The notes under the pieces are model-generated. The model saw nothing but the letters and a program-made list of their open reading frames with translations. It had not been told where the DNA came from and made no database searches. This document shows, piece by piece, positions 6,875-14,299 of a stretch of DNA of 25,543 bases (positions are counted from its first letter, which is position 1; every line of letters starts with the position of its first letter). Made by a program: the position numbers and the translations under genes. This stretch comes from an uncultured Acidobacteriota bacterium. GTDB lineage: Bacteria; Acidobacteriota; Thermoanaerobaculia; Gp7-AA8. The stretch covers positions 1-25,543 of the forward strand of contig CAMPKJ010000045.1 in the NCBI GenBank assembly GCA_946887105.1, in the 5' to 3' direction.

Positions 6875-7033
6875 TGTGTCGTGTCTCGCTTAAAACGGGG
6901 GCGATTTGCGGGCGCCGGCGGGTCGGACGCAAGCCGGCGCGACGCAGGCGATGCCGGGACATCGTCGAGGAGCGGCGGCGCAGCAGACGGTCCGCCGCCG
7001 CCGCAAAGCACCCCGTTTTAAGCGAGACACTAG
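6871..7033. mobile_element. MITE-like element with 20-bp perfect terminal inverted repeats flanked by CTAG
   Basis: The arms GTGTCTCGCTTAAAACGGGG (6881-6900) and its exact complement (7011-7030) enclose 110 bp of GC-rich DNA. Pairing continues imperfectly inward (GCGATTTGCGG against CCGCAAAGCA). CTAG occurs at both outer edges (6871-6874 and 7030-7033), which could be a 4-bp target duplication; the left side has a short extra TGTGTCG-like stretch. The element supplies the TAG stop of the ferredoxin-like gene on one side and, on the opposite strand, the TAG stop of the nucleotidyltransferase gene. It has no coding capacity. Alternatively it is a large bidirectional terminator. Confidence 0.7.
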
Positions 7034-7662
7034 GCCGGAAACGCTGCGGCGGCGAGTCTTCGCATCAGATCATCGCGAAACCGGCGAAGGTCCGCGGGTG
7101 ACACGCCGCCCGGCAGATCCGTTTCGGGAATCGGGAACGACGAAAGCACCCACGCCAGCTGCGACGGAGTTACGCCCGCGTCCTTTGCAGCCGCCGCCGG
7201 TAATGCCGCAATCGGATCGAGTCCGCTCTCCTCCAATACCATGACGTCGACCAGGTCGCGCACTTCCACACGCGACAGCAACGCGCAGAGTTTGTTCGCC
7301 AGGATCTCTTGGGCGGAGTCGACGCGAACACCACGAACGATCTCCTTCGCGGCGAGTTGCGGCACTTCATCCCTGACGAGATCGACGATGAGGGACTCGC
7401 CCGGTCCTCGCACGAGGAAGCGCTGAAATGCCGGATCGCGGCGAACGGTCTCGATCGCCAGCCCGAGCTCCGCCGCAATCTCGCGCAATGCTCGTACGCC
7501 TTCATCGAGCGAGCCGCCGTCGGTGAAGAGATCGAGGTCGTGCGTGTGTCGGTGGCCGAGATAGAAGCCGACCAACGCGGCGCCGCCGGTCAGAAAGAAC
7601 TCTGTGCGCCGGTCAAAAAACCGGCGCAGGATCTCGCTCTGAAGTTCGGTCAGCCCCTTCAT
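7030..7662 (-). CDS. AbiEii/AbiGii-like nucleotidyltransferase (candidate toxin)
   Basis: 210 residues, ATG at 7662. Motifs of the AbiEii (DUF1814) nucleotidyltransferase group are visible: LTGGAAL (25-30), HRHTHDLDLF (37-46, with D42 and D44 as the metal-binding pair), D94 in SLIVDLVRDE, and the K124...RDLVDV (from about 135) block typical of motif IV. Members modify RNA or proteins by nucleotide transfer and act as toxins in type IV toxin-antitoxin and abortive-infection systems. The preceding gene ends in TGA directly followed by this ATG (TGAATG), so the two are surely co-translated. The TAG stop lies in the inverted-repeat element. Whether it is toxic cannot be told from sequence. Confidence 0.82.
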   Translation of the reverse strand: MKGLTELQSEILRRFFDRRTEFFLTGGAALVGFYLGHRHTHDLDLFTDGGSLDEGVRALREIAAELGLAIETVRRDPAFQRFLVRGPGESLIVDLVRDEVPQLAAKEIVRGVRVDSAQEILANKLCALLSRVEVRDLVDVMVLEESGLDPIAALPAAAAKDAGVTPSQLAWVLSSFPIPETDLPGGVSPADLRRFRDDLMRRLAAAAFPA

Positions 7663-7983
7663 TCACCCGACCAGGCCGAGCTCCTGCCATGTGCTCAGCA
7701 GAAACCGCCAGAATTCGCGGCGCCGGCCGAGTTGCGGCTCGAGGCGGTCCCATTCGCGCACCACTTCCGCCGGCGTGGTGAAGCGCCAGACATCCGGCTC
7801 GCGTGCCTCGCGCAGGATGGCGCCGAGATAGCGATACCGCTCTTCGGCCGATCCATTCAGGCGGCGGCGCAACTCGGCGACGGTCATCGGCTGGTCCCAC
7901 AAAAAATACGGGATCGCGTCGTCGCTCGAGAGATCGGTCGTGAGGTTCACGCCCGGCGTGGCCATGGCGTCATTATCGGCCAT
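7663..7983 (-). CDS. Small conserved protein paired with nucleotidyltransferase (candidate antitoxin)
   Basis: 106 residues from ATG 7983 or 100 from ATG 7965; neither start has a clear Shine-Dalgarno, and the start is therefore uncertain. The protein is rich in Arg, Trp and aromatic residues, with the core MTVAELRRRLN, YRYLGAILREAREPDVWRF and LGRRREFWRFLLSTWQELGL. It does not look like the canonical AbiEi antitoxin with its winged helix, but similar small proteins are, from memory, commonly encoded directly before AbiEii-like nucleotidyltransferases. Gene order and the TGAATG junction fit an antitoxin-toxin module. The function is otherwise unknown. Confidence 0.7.
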   Translation of the reverse strand: MADNDAMATPGVNLTTDLSSDDAIPYFLWDQPMTVAELRRRLNGSAEERYRYLGAILREAREPDVWRFTTPAEVVREWDRLEPQLGRRREFWRFLLSTWQELGLVG

Positions 7984-8004
7984 GCCGCGCAGCGGGTGAT
8001 ACAA

Positions 8005-9048
8005 ATGGGCTCTGTGAGCGTCGACGACGTTTGTATCGAGACCGAGGTCCTCCTCGTCGGCGCCGGGCCGATCGGCATCGAGCTGGCGGTGGCGCTGAAG
8101 GCGCGCGGCATCGACTACGTCCATCTCGACGCGAGCCAGGTCGGCTCGACCATCGCCTGGTATGCGCCGCAGACGCATTTTTTCTCGTCGCCGGAACGCA
8201 TCGCCATTGCCGGAGTTCCGCTGCAGACGCTCGATCAGACCAAGGCTACGCGCGAGGAGTATCTGACCTATCTGCGCGCGGTCGTGCAGCAGTTCGATCT
8301 GCGCATCGAGACGTTCGAGCGCGTGGTTTCGCTACGCAGGACGGCGAGCGGTTTCGAAGCGGCGAGCGTGCGTACAGGCCAGGAACGCCGTTGGCGCGCG
8401 CGCAACGTCGTGCTGGCGATCGGCGACATGCATCGTCCGCGGCTCATCGGCGTCCCGGGCGAGGACCTGCCGCACGTGAGTCATTACTTCGGCGATCCGC
8501 ATCAGTACTTCCGCCGCCGCGTGCTCATCGTCGGCGGACAGAACTCCGCGGTCGAGGCGGCCATCCGCTGCTACCGCGTCGGCGCGCAGGTGACGCTCGC
8601 CTATCGCGGCGCCGAGCTGGATGCGAATCGCATCAAGTTCTGGCTGCTGCCGGAGATCCGTTCGTTGATTCGCGACGGACGCATGCTCTGGCTCCCCTCG
8701 ACGACGGTCCGTGAGATTCGCGCCGATCGCGTGATGCTCGATCCCGGCCGCGAAGTGCTCGCGGACGCGGTCCTGCTGCTCACCGGCTACGAGCAGGACT
8801 GCGATCTCTTCGTGCAGGCCGGCGTCGCGCTGGAAGGCGAAGGGCGGCGTCCGCGCTTCGACGAGCAGACCATGGAGACCAACGTGCCCGGCCTCTTCGT
8901 CGCCGGAACCGGCGCCGCGGGAACGCAGCTGGGCGGCGTGAAGGAGTTCATCGAGACCAGTCACGTCCACGTCGCGCGCATCGTGGCCGCGCTCACGCGA
9001 ACCGCGCCGCCGCGCGACGAACGAACGTACGACCTGCCGGAAGCGTGA
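8005..9048 (+). CDS. YpdA-like FAD/NAD(P)H-dependent oxidoreductase
   Basis: 347 residues from ATG 8005 (GTG 8014 is an alternative; neither has a clear ribosome site). The protein aligns along its length with the YpdA/Bdr family: FAD-binding GAGPIG (19-24), the FFSSPERIAIAGVP segment, an IGDMHRPRLIGVPGEDLPHVSHYF stretch, a second Rossmann motif VGGQNSAVEAA, the LPEIRSLI helix and the C-terminal VAGTGAAGTQ FAD contact. In Firmicutes this family reduces oxidised bacillithiol using NADPH and depends on a Cys in GGGPCG; here that position is Ile, so another disulfide or a different activity must be considered. The start lies only 21-39 bp from the divergent pair gene. It converges on the subtilase gene with an 8-bp gap. 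Confidence 0.85.
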   Translation: MGSVSVDDVCIETEVLLVGAGPIGIELAVALKARGIDYVHLDASQVGSTIAWYAPQTHFFSSPERIAIAGVPLQTLDQTKATREEYLTYLRAVVQQFDLRIETFERVVSLRRTASGFEAASVRTGQERRWRARNVVLAIGDMHRPRLIGVPGEDLPHVSHYFGDPHQYFRRRVLIVGGQNSAVEAAIRCYRVGAQVTLAYRGAELDANRIKFWLLPEIRSLIRDGRMLWLPSTTVREIRADRVMLDPGREVLADAVLLLTGYEQDCDLFVQAGVALEGEGRRPRFDEQTMETNVPGLFVAGTGAAGTQLGGVKEFIETSHVHVARIVAALTRTAPPRDERTYDLPEA

Positions 9049-9056
9049 ATCCCGAA

Positions 9057-12000
9057 TTACTTGCCGGCCGCGCGGCGGCGGCCGGAGGGCGTGGCCTCGA
9101 CGACGAACGCTGGCGCGAGTTGCCAGGTCGTCGTGTTGCCTTGCTCGTCGCCGGCTTCGATGGCGAGCTCGTATTCGCCCGCGCCGAGGCGCAGCGCGTC
9201 GCGGAGATCTACGCGGTAGACGACGCCGGATGGGGAGCGGCCGAGATTCGTCTCCGTTTCTTCTTCGCCTGTGGCAACGGCGGTGAGCTGAATCCAGGGA
9301 TTCGTATTGCGGCGGCGGAAGAAGACCTTCGTCGCGGAATCGGCAACGCGGCGATAGGCGAATGCTTCGTGATCGGCGGCGGAGAAGATCAGCGAGGCAT
9401 TGCCATTCACCGGCAGACGCGTGGCGTGACGGCCGGCGCCGTCGAGGATGGCCAGCGAGGTGATCGCGGGCGGCGACGCGACGCCGAGGGTCGTGTCGAA
9501 GCGCGTGGTCAACGTGCCTTCACCAACGCGATCGTCGAACGAGAACGCGCCGATGCGCACTTCGGCGGTGAAGCGTCCCGCGCGCGGAATCGGCACGTAG
9601 AACCCACCCGCATTGACGTTGCCCGACGACACGGGCGCGCCGTTTTCGTCGAGCACGCGCACCTTGCCGAGCAACGTCTCGCCGCGACGGCGCTCGCCGC
9701 GATTTCCGTAGATCTCCGCGTCGCCGGAGATGCCGTCCGCGTCGATGCGCAGCAGTGCGGGGATGTGAATCGCGCCGCGGCCGAACGCGATCGACTCGCC
9801 CGCGATGGCGCTGACCGGCAACGGCGAATCGGCGAATCCGCGCGTGGCGAAGAAGCCGTTCGCGTTGCGGCGGATCATCGGCGAGGTCACCGCGGCCGGG
9901 AAGAACGGATCGCCCGCCGTGTGCATCGCCAGCTGCACGCCGCTGGCAAAGTCCGGGTGCACTTCGCGCGTCAGAAAGAGCGTGCCTCGCCAGCTCGGCG
10001 CGTCGACCGCAAACCGGAGCGACGGCGGCTGCTGGCTGAACTCGTTCGTGCGGCGCGGCCAGTCGCGCGGCATGATGGCCACGTCGCGGCGATCGCCGCC
10101 GCTCGGGAAATTCAGCTCGACTTCCTGCGCCGTGTAGTCACCCGGCAGAACCTGAAGCACGCGATCCGAGGACATCGCGCGCAGCGGCTCGTACTGCGCG
10201 ACGTGCATGCGCGCGGCGGTGCGGTCGACGAACGCCTCCGTCGCCAGCAGCGTGAAGCGATCGCTGAACGATGACGTGTGCAGCACGCGCGCGGCGAGCG
10301 GCAATGGGATCGAGAAATCGTGCGGCACGATCATGCGCACGAACGACGAGCGCAGCGTCGTTACGCCGTCGCCGTCCGGGAATGGCGTGCCGCGCTCGTC
10401 CGCACCGGCCAGTCGCACTTCGTGCGGCGTCATCGCGGCGTCCAGCGCAATGGCGATGTCGCCCTCGACGTGCTGGCTTTCCGCGACCGCGACGCGCAGG
10501 TCCTCGGCATTCGCGGAGGCCATGACGAAGTCGTACGTGGCCGGCTCGAGCAGCACCTCGTATCCGCCGGCGCCGATGCTCGCCGCCGACGCATAACGCG
10601 GCGCGTCACTGCCCCACAACAGCGTCGCGAATCCGCCCTCGGTCGTAAACGTCGCGCGTCCCGCGCGGACGAACGCCCACGGCAGTCGGATCTGATCGAT
10701 CACCATCACGCCGCTGAATGCGAGCGATTGCGACTGCGGCTTGCCGAGCGTCGTGTGATCGACATGAATCGTGACGTCGAGCTCCGTCGATTGCCCCGGC
10801 TCGAGCGTGAGATCGGACGCGACGCTGAAGGTGATTGCGGGATGCGCACCCTCGAAGACAGGCTGAATGGTCTTCGTCGAGCCGCTCTCGTTGCGCAGCG
10901 TGACGCGGCGCGACGCGGTCCATGTCGCCGCGGTGCCGCCATCGAGGCCGAAGTTGAACTGCGTGGGTGATGCGACCAGCACGTTCGCACGCGCGCGGGA
11001 AAGATCCGCGATGCCGCCGCCCTGCGCCATCACTTCCTCTCCGGCGACGGCGCGCGCGCTGGTCACGAGCGCCGCCTTCACGCGCTCCGGCGTCCACTGC
11101 GGATGTTCTTCCAGCAGCAACGCCGCCAGTCCCGCGACGTGCGGCGTGGCCATCGACGTACCGCTCAGCACGATGAAGCCGTGACCGAGTCCGGTGGAGA
11201 GAATGCGCGCGCCGGGCGCGAGGACATCGGGCTTGATCGCGGCGGTCTGCGTGGCCGGTCCGCGCGACGAAAAGTACGCGACGGTCTCGGCGTCTTCTTC
11301 GACGTCGGACGCGCCGACGGTGATCGCCTTCGCGGCGCCGGCGGGACTGCCGATGCGGTGGAACTGTTCCTCGTTTCCCGCTGCGACGCAGACCACCATC
11401 CCCGCGGCGACGGCGTTGTCGACGGCGCGCGAGAGCGGATCGTCGGGACGTCCGGAGTTGCCGAGGGAGAGGTTGGCGACGTCGGCGCGATCGGATGGAT
11501 CGCCGTCGCCGTTCGGATCCAGCGCGCGCTCGAGCGCGGCGATGATGTCGGAGGCGTTGCCCTTGCCGTCCGCGCCGAGCACTTTGTACGCGAGCAGCCG
11601 AACGCCCGTCGCCACGCCCGTGACCTCGGCGCTTTCCGCCGCGATGATCCCCGCGACGTGCGTACCGTGCCGATGATCGTCCGCCGGATCGTTGTCGTCG
11701 TTGACGAAGTCGTAGCCGCCGATGACTTTGCCGGCCAGCGCGGGATGCGTGGCGTCGATGCCGGTATCGATCACCGCGATGACGATGCCGGAGCCGCCGG
11801 AGTTGGGCATTGGGCGCTGGGCGTTGGGCGTTTGGGAGGTTCCGGCTGACGGGATCTTCGCCGCGAGCGCGGACCGACGTTGCGTCTTGCCGGAGACTGA
11901 CGCCCAGACGAGGCCTCCCGAACGCCCACCGCCTAACGCCTCCTCGTACGCAACCACCTCCCAATCCTCATGGACCGCCGCCACATACGGCAACCGCGCG

Positions 12001-12215
12001 AGCGCATCCACCGACTGCCCTTCCTGCAACTCCACCGCGACGCCGTGGAACGCGCGGGAGAACTCGCGTCTCACTTTCACTTTCGCGGCGTCGGTCTGGA
12101 AGCGATGGCGGAGGCCGCGGGCGGCGGGCGGCTCGCTGAATTCGACGATGTACTTGCGCGGCGCTGCGACGGCCGTCGTCGTGAGGAGGAGGAGCAGGAT
12201 CAGGCGTTTGATCAT
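9057..12215 (-). CDS. Secreted subtilisin-family (S8) serine protease with I9 propeptide and large C-terminal region
   Basis: 1052 residues; ATG 12215 begins the signal peptide MIKRLILLLLLTTTAVAA (cleavage near 18). Residues 20-90 form an inhibitor-I9-like propeptide (KYIVEFSEPP...YVAAVHEDWEV). The S8 core begins near 140: D150 in VIDTGID, H183 in HGTHVAG, N281 oxyanion in AAGNEE, S354 in GTSMATPHVAG. About 600 further residues are beta-rich and unassigned (possibly Fn3-like), ending in GRRRAAGK. Residues 92-138 are encoded by an inverted-repeat element inserted in frame exactly between propeptide and core, giving a low-complexity linker (GKTQRRSALAAK, TPNAQRPMPNSGG). As maturation of subtilases involves cleavage in this region, the insert may alter or supply the processing site. 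Substrate unknown; probably extracellular peptide degradation. Confidence 0.92.
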   Translation of the reverse strand: MIKRLILLLLLTTTAVAAPRKYIVEFSEPPAARGLRHRFQTDAAKVKVRREFSRAFHGVAVELQEGQSVDALARLPYVAAVHEDWEVVAYEEALGGGRSGGLVWASVSGKTQRRSALAAKIPSAGTSQTPNAQRPMPNSGGSGIVIAVIDTGIDATHPALAGKVIGGYDFVNDDNDPADDHRHGTHVAGIIAAESAEVTGVATGVRLLAYKVLGADGKGNASDIIAALERALDPNGDGDPSDRADVANLSLGNSGRPDDPLSRAVDNAVAAGMVVCVAAGNEEQFHRIGSPAGAAKAITVGASDVEEDAETVAYFSSRGPATQTAAIKPDVLAPGARILSTGLGHGFIVLSGTSMATPHVAGLAALLLEEHPQWTPERVKAALVTSARAVAGEEVMAQGGGIADLSRARANVLVASPTQFNFGLDGGTAATWTASRRVTLRNESGSTKTIQPVFEGAHPAITFSVASDLTLEPGQSTELDVTIHVDHTTLGKPQSQSLAFSGVMVIDQIRLPWAFVRAGRATFTTEGGFATLLWGSDAPRYASAASIGAGGYEVLLEPATYDFVMASANAEDLRVAVAESQHVEGDIAIALDAAMTPHEVRLAGADERGTPFPDGDGVTTLRSSFVRMIVPHDFSIPLPLAARVLHTSSFSDRFTLLATEAFVDRTAARMHVAQYEPLRAMSSDRVLQVLPGDYTAQEVELNFPSGGDRRDVAIMPRDWPRRTNEFSQQPPSLRFAVDAPSWRGTLFLTREVHPDFASGVQLAMHTAGDPFFPAAVTSPMIRRNANGFFATRGFADSPLPVSAIAGESIAFGRGAIHIPALLRIDADGISGDAEIYGNRGERRRGETLLGKVRVLDENGAPVSSGNVNAGGFYVPIPRAGRFTAEVRIGAFSFDDRVGEGTLTTRFDTTLGVASPPAITSLAILDGAGRHATRLPVNGNASLIFSAADHEAFAYRRVADSATKVFFRRRNTNPWIQLTAVATGEEETETNLGRSPSGVVYRVDLRDALRLGAGEYELAIEAGDEQGNTTTWQLAPAFVVEATPSGRRRAAGK
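11803..11942. repeat. Inverted-repeat element, 7-bp-word family (copy B, in frame inside protease gene)
   Basis: The left arm has tandem words TTGGGCA, TTGGGCGC, TGGGCG and TTGGGCG ending in TTTGGGAGG (11803-11839). The right arm (11914-11942) is CCTCCCGAACGCCCACCGCC followed by TAACGCCTCC. The inner 20 bp (11820-11839 and 11914-11933) pair at 18 positions around a 74-nt loop. It shares GGCGTTTGGGAG and CCTAACGCC with the element at 405-502. It is translated as residues 92-138 of the protease; the TTA-GGC frame avoids the TAG present in the word. Confidence 0.8.
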
Positions 12216-12305
12216 CAAGAGGGCGCGATCGTAGCCGGAGGTGCTTTCCAACTGCTTACCGGCCACAGCTTTGTAACGTGCGCGACGATTGCACGCAGCG
12301 CTCGC

Positions 12306-13049
12306 ATGAAATCTCTGCTTTACGTTCCGCTGCTCCTCCTGCTCGCCTGTCGCGAGAATCCATCGCCGGAATCACACGCGCTCGTCACCGCCAGCGAACC
12401 ACCGCCCACGGCGAGTGCGACGACGACGACAACCGAAACGAATGCACCGGCGCAACCGCCGGTGGGCATTCCTGCCGTCACCGGTCCGAAGCTGCTGCCG
12501 GTCGATGAAGCTCCGGCCGATCCATCGCTGGTTGCGTATCGCGAAGAGCTCCTCGCCGCGGTGCGCCGTCGCGACGTCGATGCCGTGGTCGCGCTCTCCG
12601 ATCCGAACGTGCGCACGTCGTTCGGTGACGATGGTGGTGCCGAGGAACTGCGGCGCAAGCTGCAGGACGGTGCGCTGATGAACGATCTCGAACAGATCCT
12701 TCCCCTCGGCGGCAAGTTCACGGGACCGGAAAACCAGCGCACCTTCTGGGCGCCGTATGTCTACAGCGCCTGGCCCGACCGGCACGACGCGTTCCAGTCG
12801 CTGGCGGTCATCGGCGAAAACGTCCCGCTGCGCGACGAGCCGGACGCCAATGCGCGCGTCCTCGCCATGCTTTCCCACGACATCGTCGGACACGAGAAGC
12901 GCGAGGGCGACTGGTTCCGGATCAAGACCGCCGACGGCCGCACCGGCTGGGTGGAGAAATCTTCCGTCGTCAGTCCGGTCGGCTATCGCGCGGGCCTCTC
13001 GAAAGTCGACGGCCAATGGCGCATGAGGGCACTCGTCGCCGGAGACTGA
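12306..13049 (+). CDS. SH3b-domain lipoprotein
   Basis: 247 residues, ATG 12306. A lipoprotein signal MKSLLYVPLLLLLAC has its lipobox Cys at 15, so the mature protein is lipid-anchored in the periplasm or outer membrane. Residues 25-60 are a Ser/Thr/Pro/Ala-rich linker. Residues 70-160 form an unassigned domain (DPSLVAYREELLAAVRRRDVDAVVALSDPNVRTSFG), resembling the NTF2-like or 'nuclear transport' folds that often precede SH3 domains, though I cannot confirm this. Residues 165-225 are a bacterial SH3 domain (VPLRDEPDANARVLAMLSHD and GDWFRIKTADGRTGWV), commonly a peptidoglycan or peptide-binding module. It is divergent from the protease gene (90 bp gap). A hairpin element starts 3 bp after its stop. 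Confidence 0.82.
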   Translation: MKSLLYVPLLLLLACRENPSPESHALVTASEPPPTASATTTTTETNAPAQPPVGIPAVTGPKLLPVDEAPADPSLVAYREELLAAVRRRDVDAVVALSDPNVRTSFGDDGGAEELRRKLQDGALMNDLEQILPLGGKFTGPENQRTFWAPYVYSAWPDRHDAFQSLAVIGENVPLRDEPDANARVLAMLSHDIVGHEKREGDWFRIKTADGRTGWVEKSSVVSPVGYRAGLSKVDGQWRMRALVAGD

Positions 13050-13052
13050 GTC

Positions 13053-13150
13053 GGGTTCCTCGGAGTGCCTCGGAGTTCCTCGGGTTCCTCGGAGAGGGCG
13101 GCGGCAGCCACGCCGAGGAACTCCGAGGAACGCCGAGGAACCGAGGAACC
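13053..13150. repeat. Inverted-repeat element, GTTCCTCGGA family (copy 3)
   Basis: Left arm 13053-13094 has four words (TTCCTCGGAG, TGCCTCGGAG, TTCCTCGGG, TTCCTCGGAG), loop about 17 nt, right arm 13112-13150 with four GAGGAAC words. It lies between two genes of the same strand, 3 bp after the lipoprotein stop and 36 bp before the next start. The single TGCCTCGG variant word also occurs in copies 2 and 4. Confidence 0.9.
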
Positions 13151-13186
13151 GCCTCAAACGGCGCGAGCTTTGAAACATCGACCGGC

Positions 13187-13861
13187 ATGGTGAGGACGGC
13201 AGCGGCGGAGGTGGCCAGCACGATCGAGCAGGGCTCGGTGACGATCCTCTACCGCCCGCGCGTCGAGGAACAGCATCCAACCGATCTCGGCGATGTGCAG
13301 CGCCTGCTGATCCTGCTGAGCCCCGGCGGCAGCCCGTTCGAGCGCGCGATCGCCATCGGACGCAAACGCGTTCCGCGCTCGGCGCGCCGCGATCGCTTCT
13401 GGGGCTTCGTCGATCTCGTGCTCACTCCCTACGACATGAACGCCGCCCTCGACGCGCAGGTGTACGGCACCAAGACCCGCGGATTGCGCCATCTGCCCGC
13501 GGCGCGCGCGTTCGCGTCGGGGACGTACGAGATCGCCACGCATCGCGATCACGCGCATCTGCGATGGCACGTCGAGCGGATCACGGACGCCGATCCGATC
13601 GCATTCGAAGTGGACGTCGAAACGGAGGCCGACTACATCGTCACCGTCGCCAATCCCGATCTCACGGCGTGGGGTCTGAGCGAGCCGCCAGACCTGCAGG
13701 AGACGCTATTCGACGATCTCGAGCTGCACGTGACCATTCCCACGCCCTTTCCGCCGAATCTGCAGGAGCGCTTTCGCAATCGACGCTACGCGCAGATCGA
13801 TTCGACGGAGTGGCTCGATCATCCGGGTGCAGAATTGGTGTTCATGGGAACGGGAGATTGA
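13187..13861 (+). CDS. Conserved hypothetical protein
   Basis: 224 residues from ATG 13187; GTG 13190 is equally possible and no clear Shine-Dalgarno is seen. The frame is open leftward through the hairpin element, but that part is low-complexity and unlikely to be translated from its own start. I do not recognise a named domain. Features are an early YRPRVEEQHPTDLGDVQRLL segment, FWGFVDLVL (about 80-90), TRGLRHLPAARAFASGTYEI, and a C-terminal FPPNLQERFRNRRYAQID...HPGAELVFMG block. There is no signal peptide or membrane segment, so it is presumably cytosolic. Widely spread uncharacterised proteins have similar 'YRPRVEE...FWGFVD' patterns, from memory. It overlaps the following TetR start by 4 bp (TTGA), suggesting joint expression. 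Confidence 0.7.
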   Translation: MVRTAAAEVASTIEQGSVTILYRPRVEEQHPTDLGDVQRLLILLSPGGSPFERAIAIGRKRVPRSARRDRFWGFVDLVLTPYDMNAALDAQVYGTKTRGLRHLPAARAFASGTYEIATHRDHAHLRWHVERITDADPIAFEVDVETEADYIVTVANPDLTAWGLSEPPDLQETLFDDLELHVTIPTPFPPNLQERFRNRRYAQIDSTEWLDHPGAELVFMGTGD

Positions 13862-14253
13862 CGACCAGACGCGGACGTCCGCGCCGCGAGGGAGCGGACG
13901 CAACCATCCTTGCCGCCACGCGCGAGCTGCTCGGCGAAACCGGCTACGCCGCGTTCAACGTCGACGTCATCGCGGAGCGGACCGGCATCGCCAAGACCAC
14001 CATCTATCGCCGCTGGCCCACGAAAAGCGCGCTCGTCGCCGCGGCCATCGACACGCCTCCACCCGATGAGCCGGATGCGATCCTGCGCGAGACCGGGCAA
14101 CTGCTCTCCCGCCTTGCCGGCGCGGACCTCGACGTGCTCCGTGCCGTGATCGCGCCGCGGCGCGAACGGCTCCTCGCGGCGATCGGTCCGCGTGCGGACG
14201 AGATTCTCGGCGCGTTGTTGACACGCTTCGTCATAGAATCCGCGCGTCCATAA
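13858..14253 (+). CDS. Short TetR-family transcriptional regulator
   Basis: 131 residues from TTG 13858, which overlaps the upstream TGA as TTGA; no ATG or GTG is available nearer than the DNA-binding domain. The N-terminal TetR HTH is clear: RRGRPRREGADATILAATRELL, then VDVIAERTGIAKTTIYRRWPTKSALV (HTH about 34-53). The C-terminal ligand/dimer region is only about 65 residues against 120-140 in normal members and ends in IGPRADEILGALLTRFVI, so helices of the usual C-terminal domain are missing. It could be an internal deletion remnant or a compact functional repressor. The 3' end is close to the promoter of the Oar-like receptor, making that gene a possible target. Confidence 0.72.
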   Translation: MTTRRGRPRREGADATILAATRELLGETGYAAFNVDVIAERTGIAKTTIYRRWPTKSALVAAAIDTPPPDEPDAILRETGQLLSRLAGADLDVLRAVIAPRRERLLAAIGPRADEILGALLTRFVIESARP

Positions 14254-14299
14254 CGCTTTTGTAAACTCTCTGTAAAGAATCCTTGTGTGGAGGTGTCCC
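14254..14299 (+). promoter_or_regulatory. AT-rich leader with TGTAAA direct repeats and strong ribosome site
   Basis: Between the short TetR stop and the receptor start lies an unusually AT-rich stretch in this GC-rich DNA, with TGTAAA at 14260-14265 and 14271-14276 (11 bp apart) and a -10-like TAAAGAAT. GGAGG (14289-14293) sits 6 nt before ATG 14300. It is probably the promoter region or regulator site of the receptor gene; the exact promoter boxes are not certain. Confidence 0.4.

Noticed and set aside
9045..12234. Several plus-strand open frames across the subtilase gene (9045-10274, 10278-10970, 11103-11849)
   Set aside because: They are shadows of the well-supported minus-strand protease, with no domain signal.
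13016..13186. Read-through of the hairpin element as the N-terminus of the conserved hypothetical protein
   Set aside because: The extra residues are purely element-encoded and no ribosome site supports the distal start; kept as a minor possibility only.
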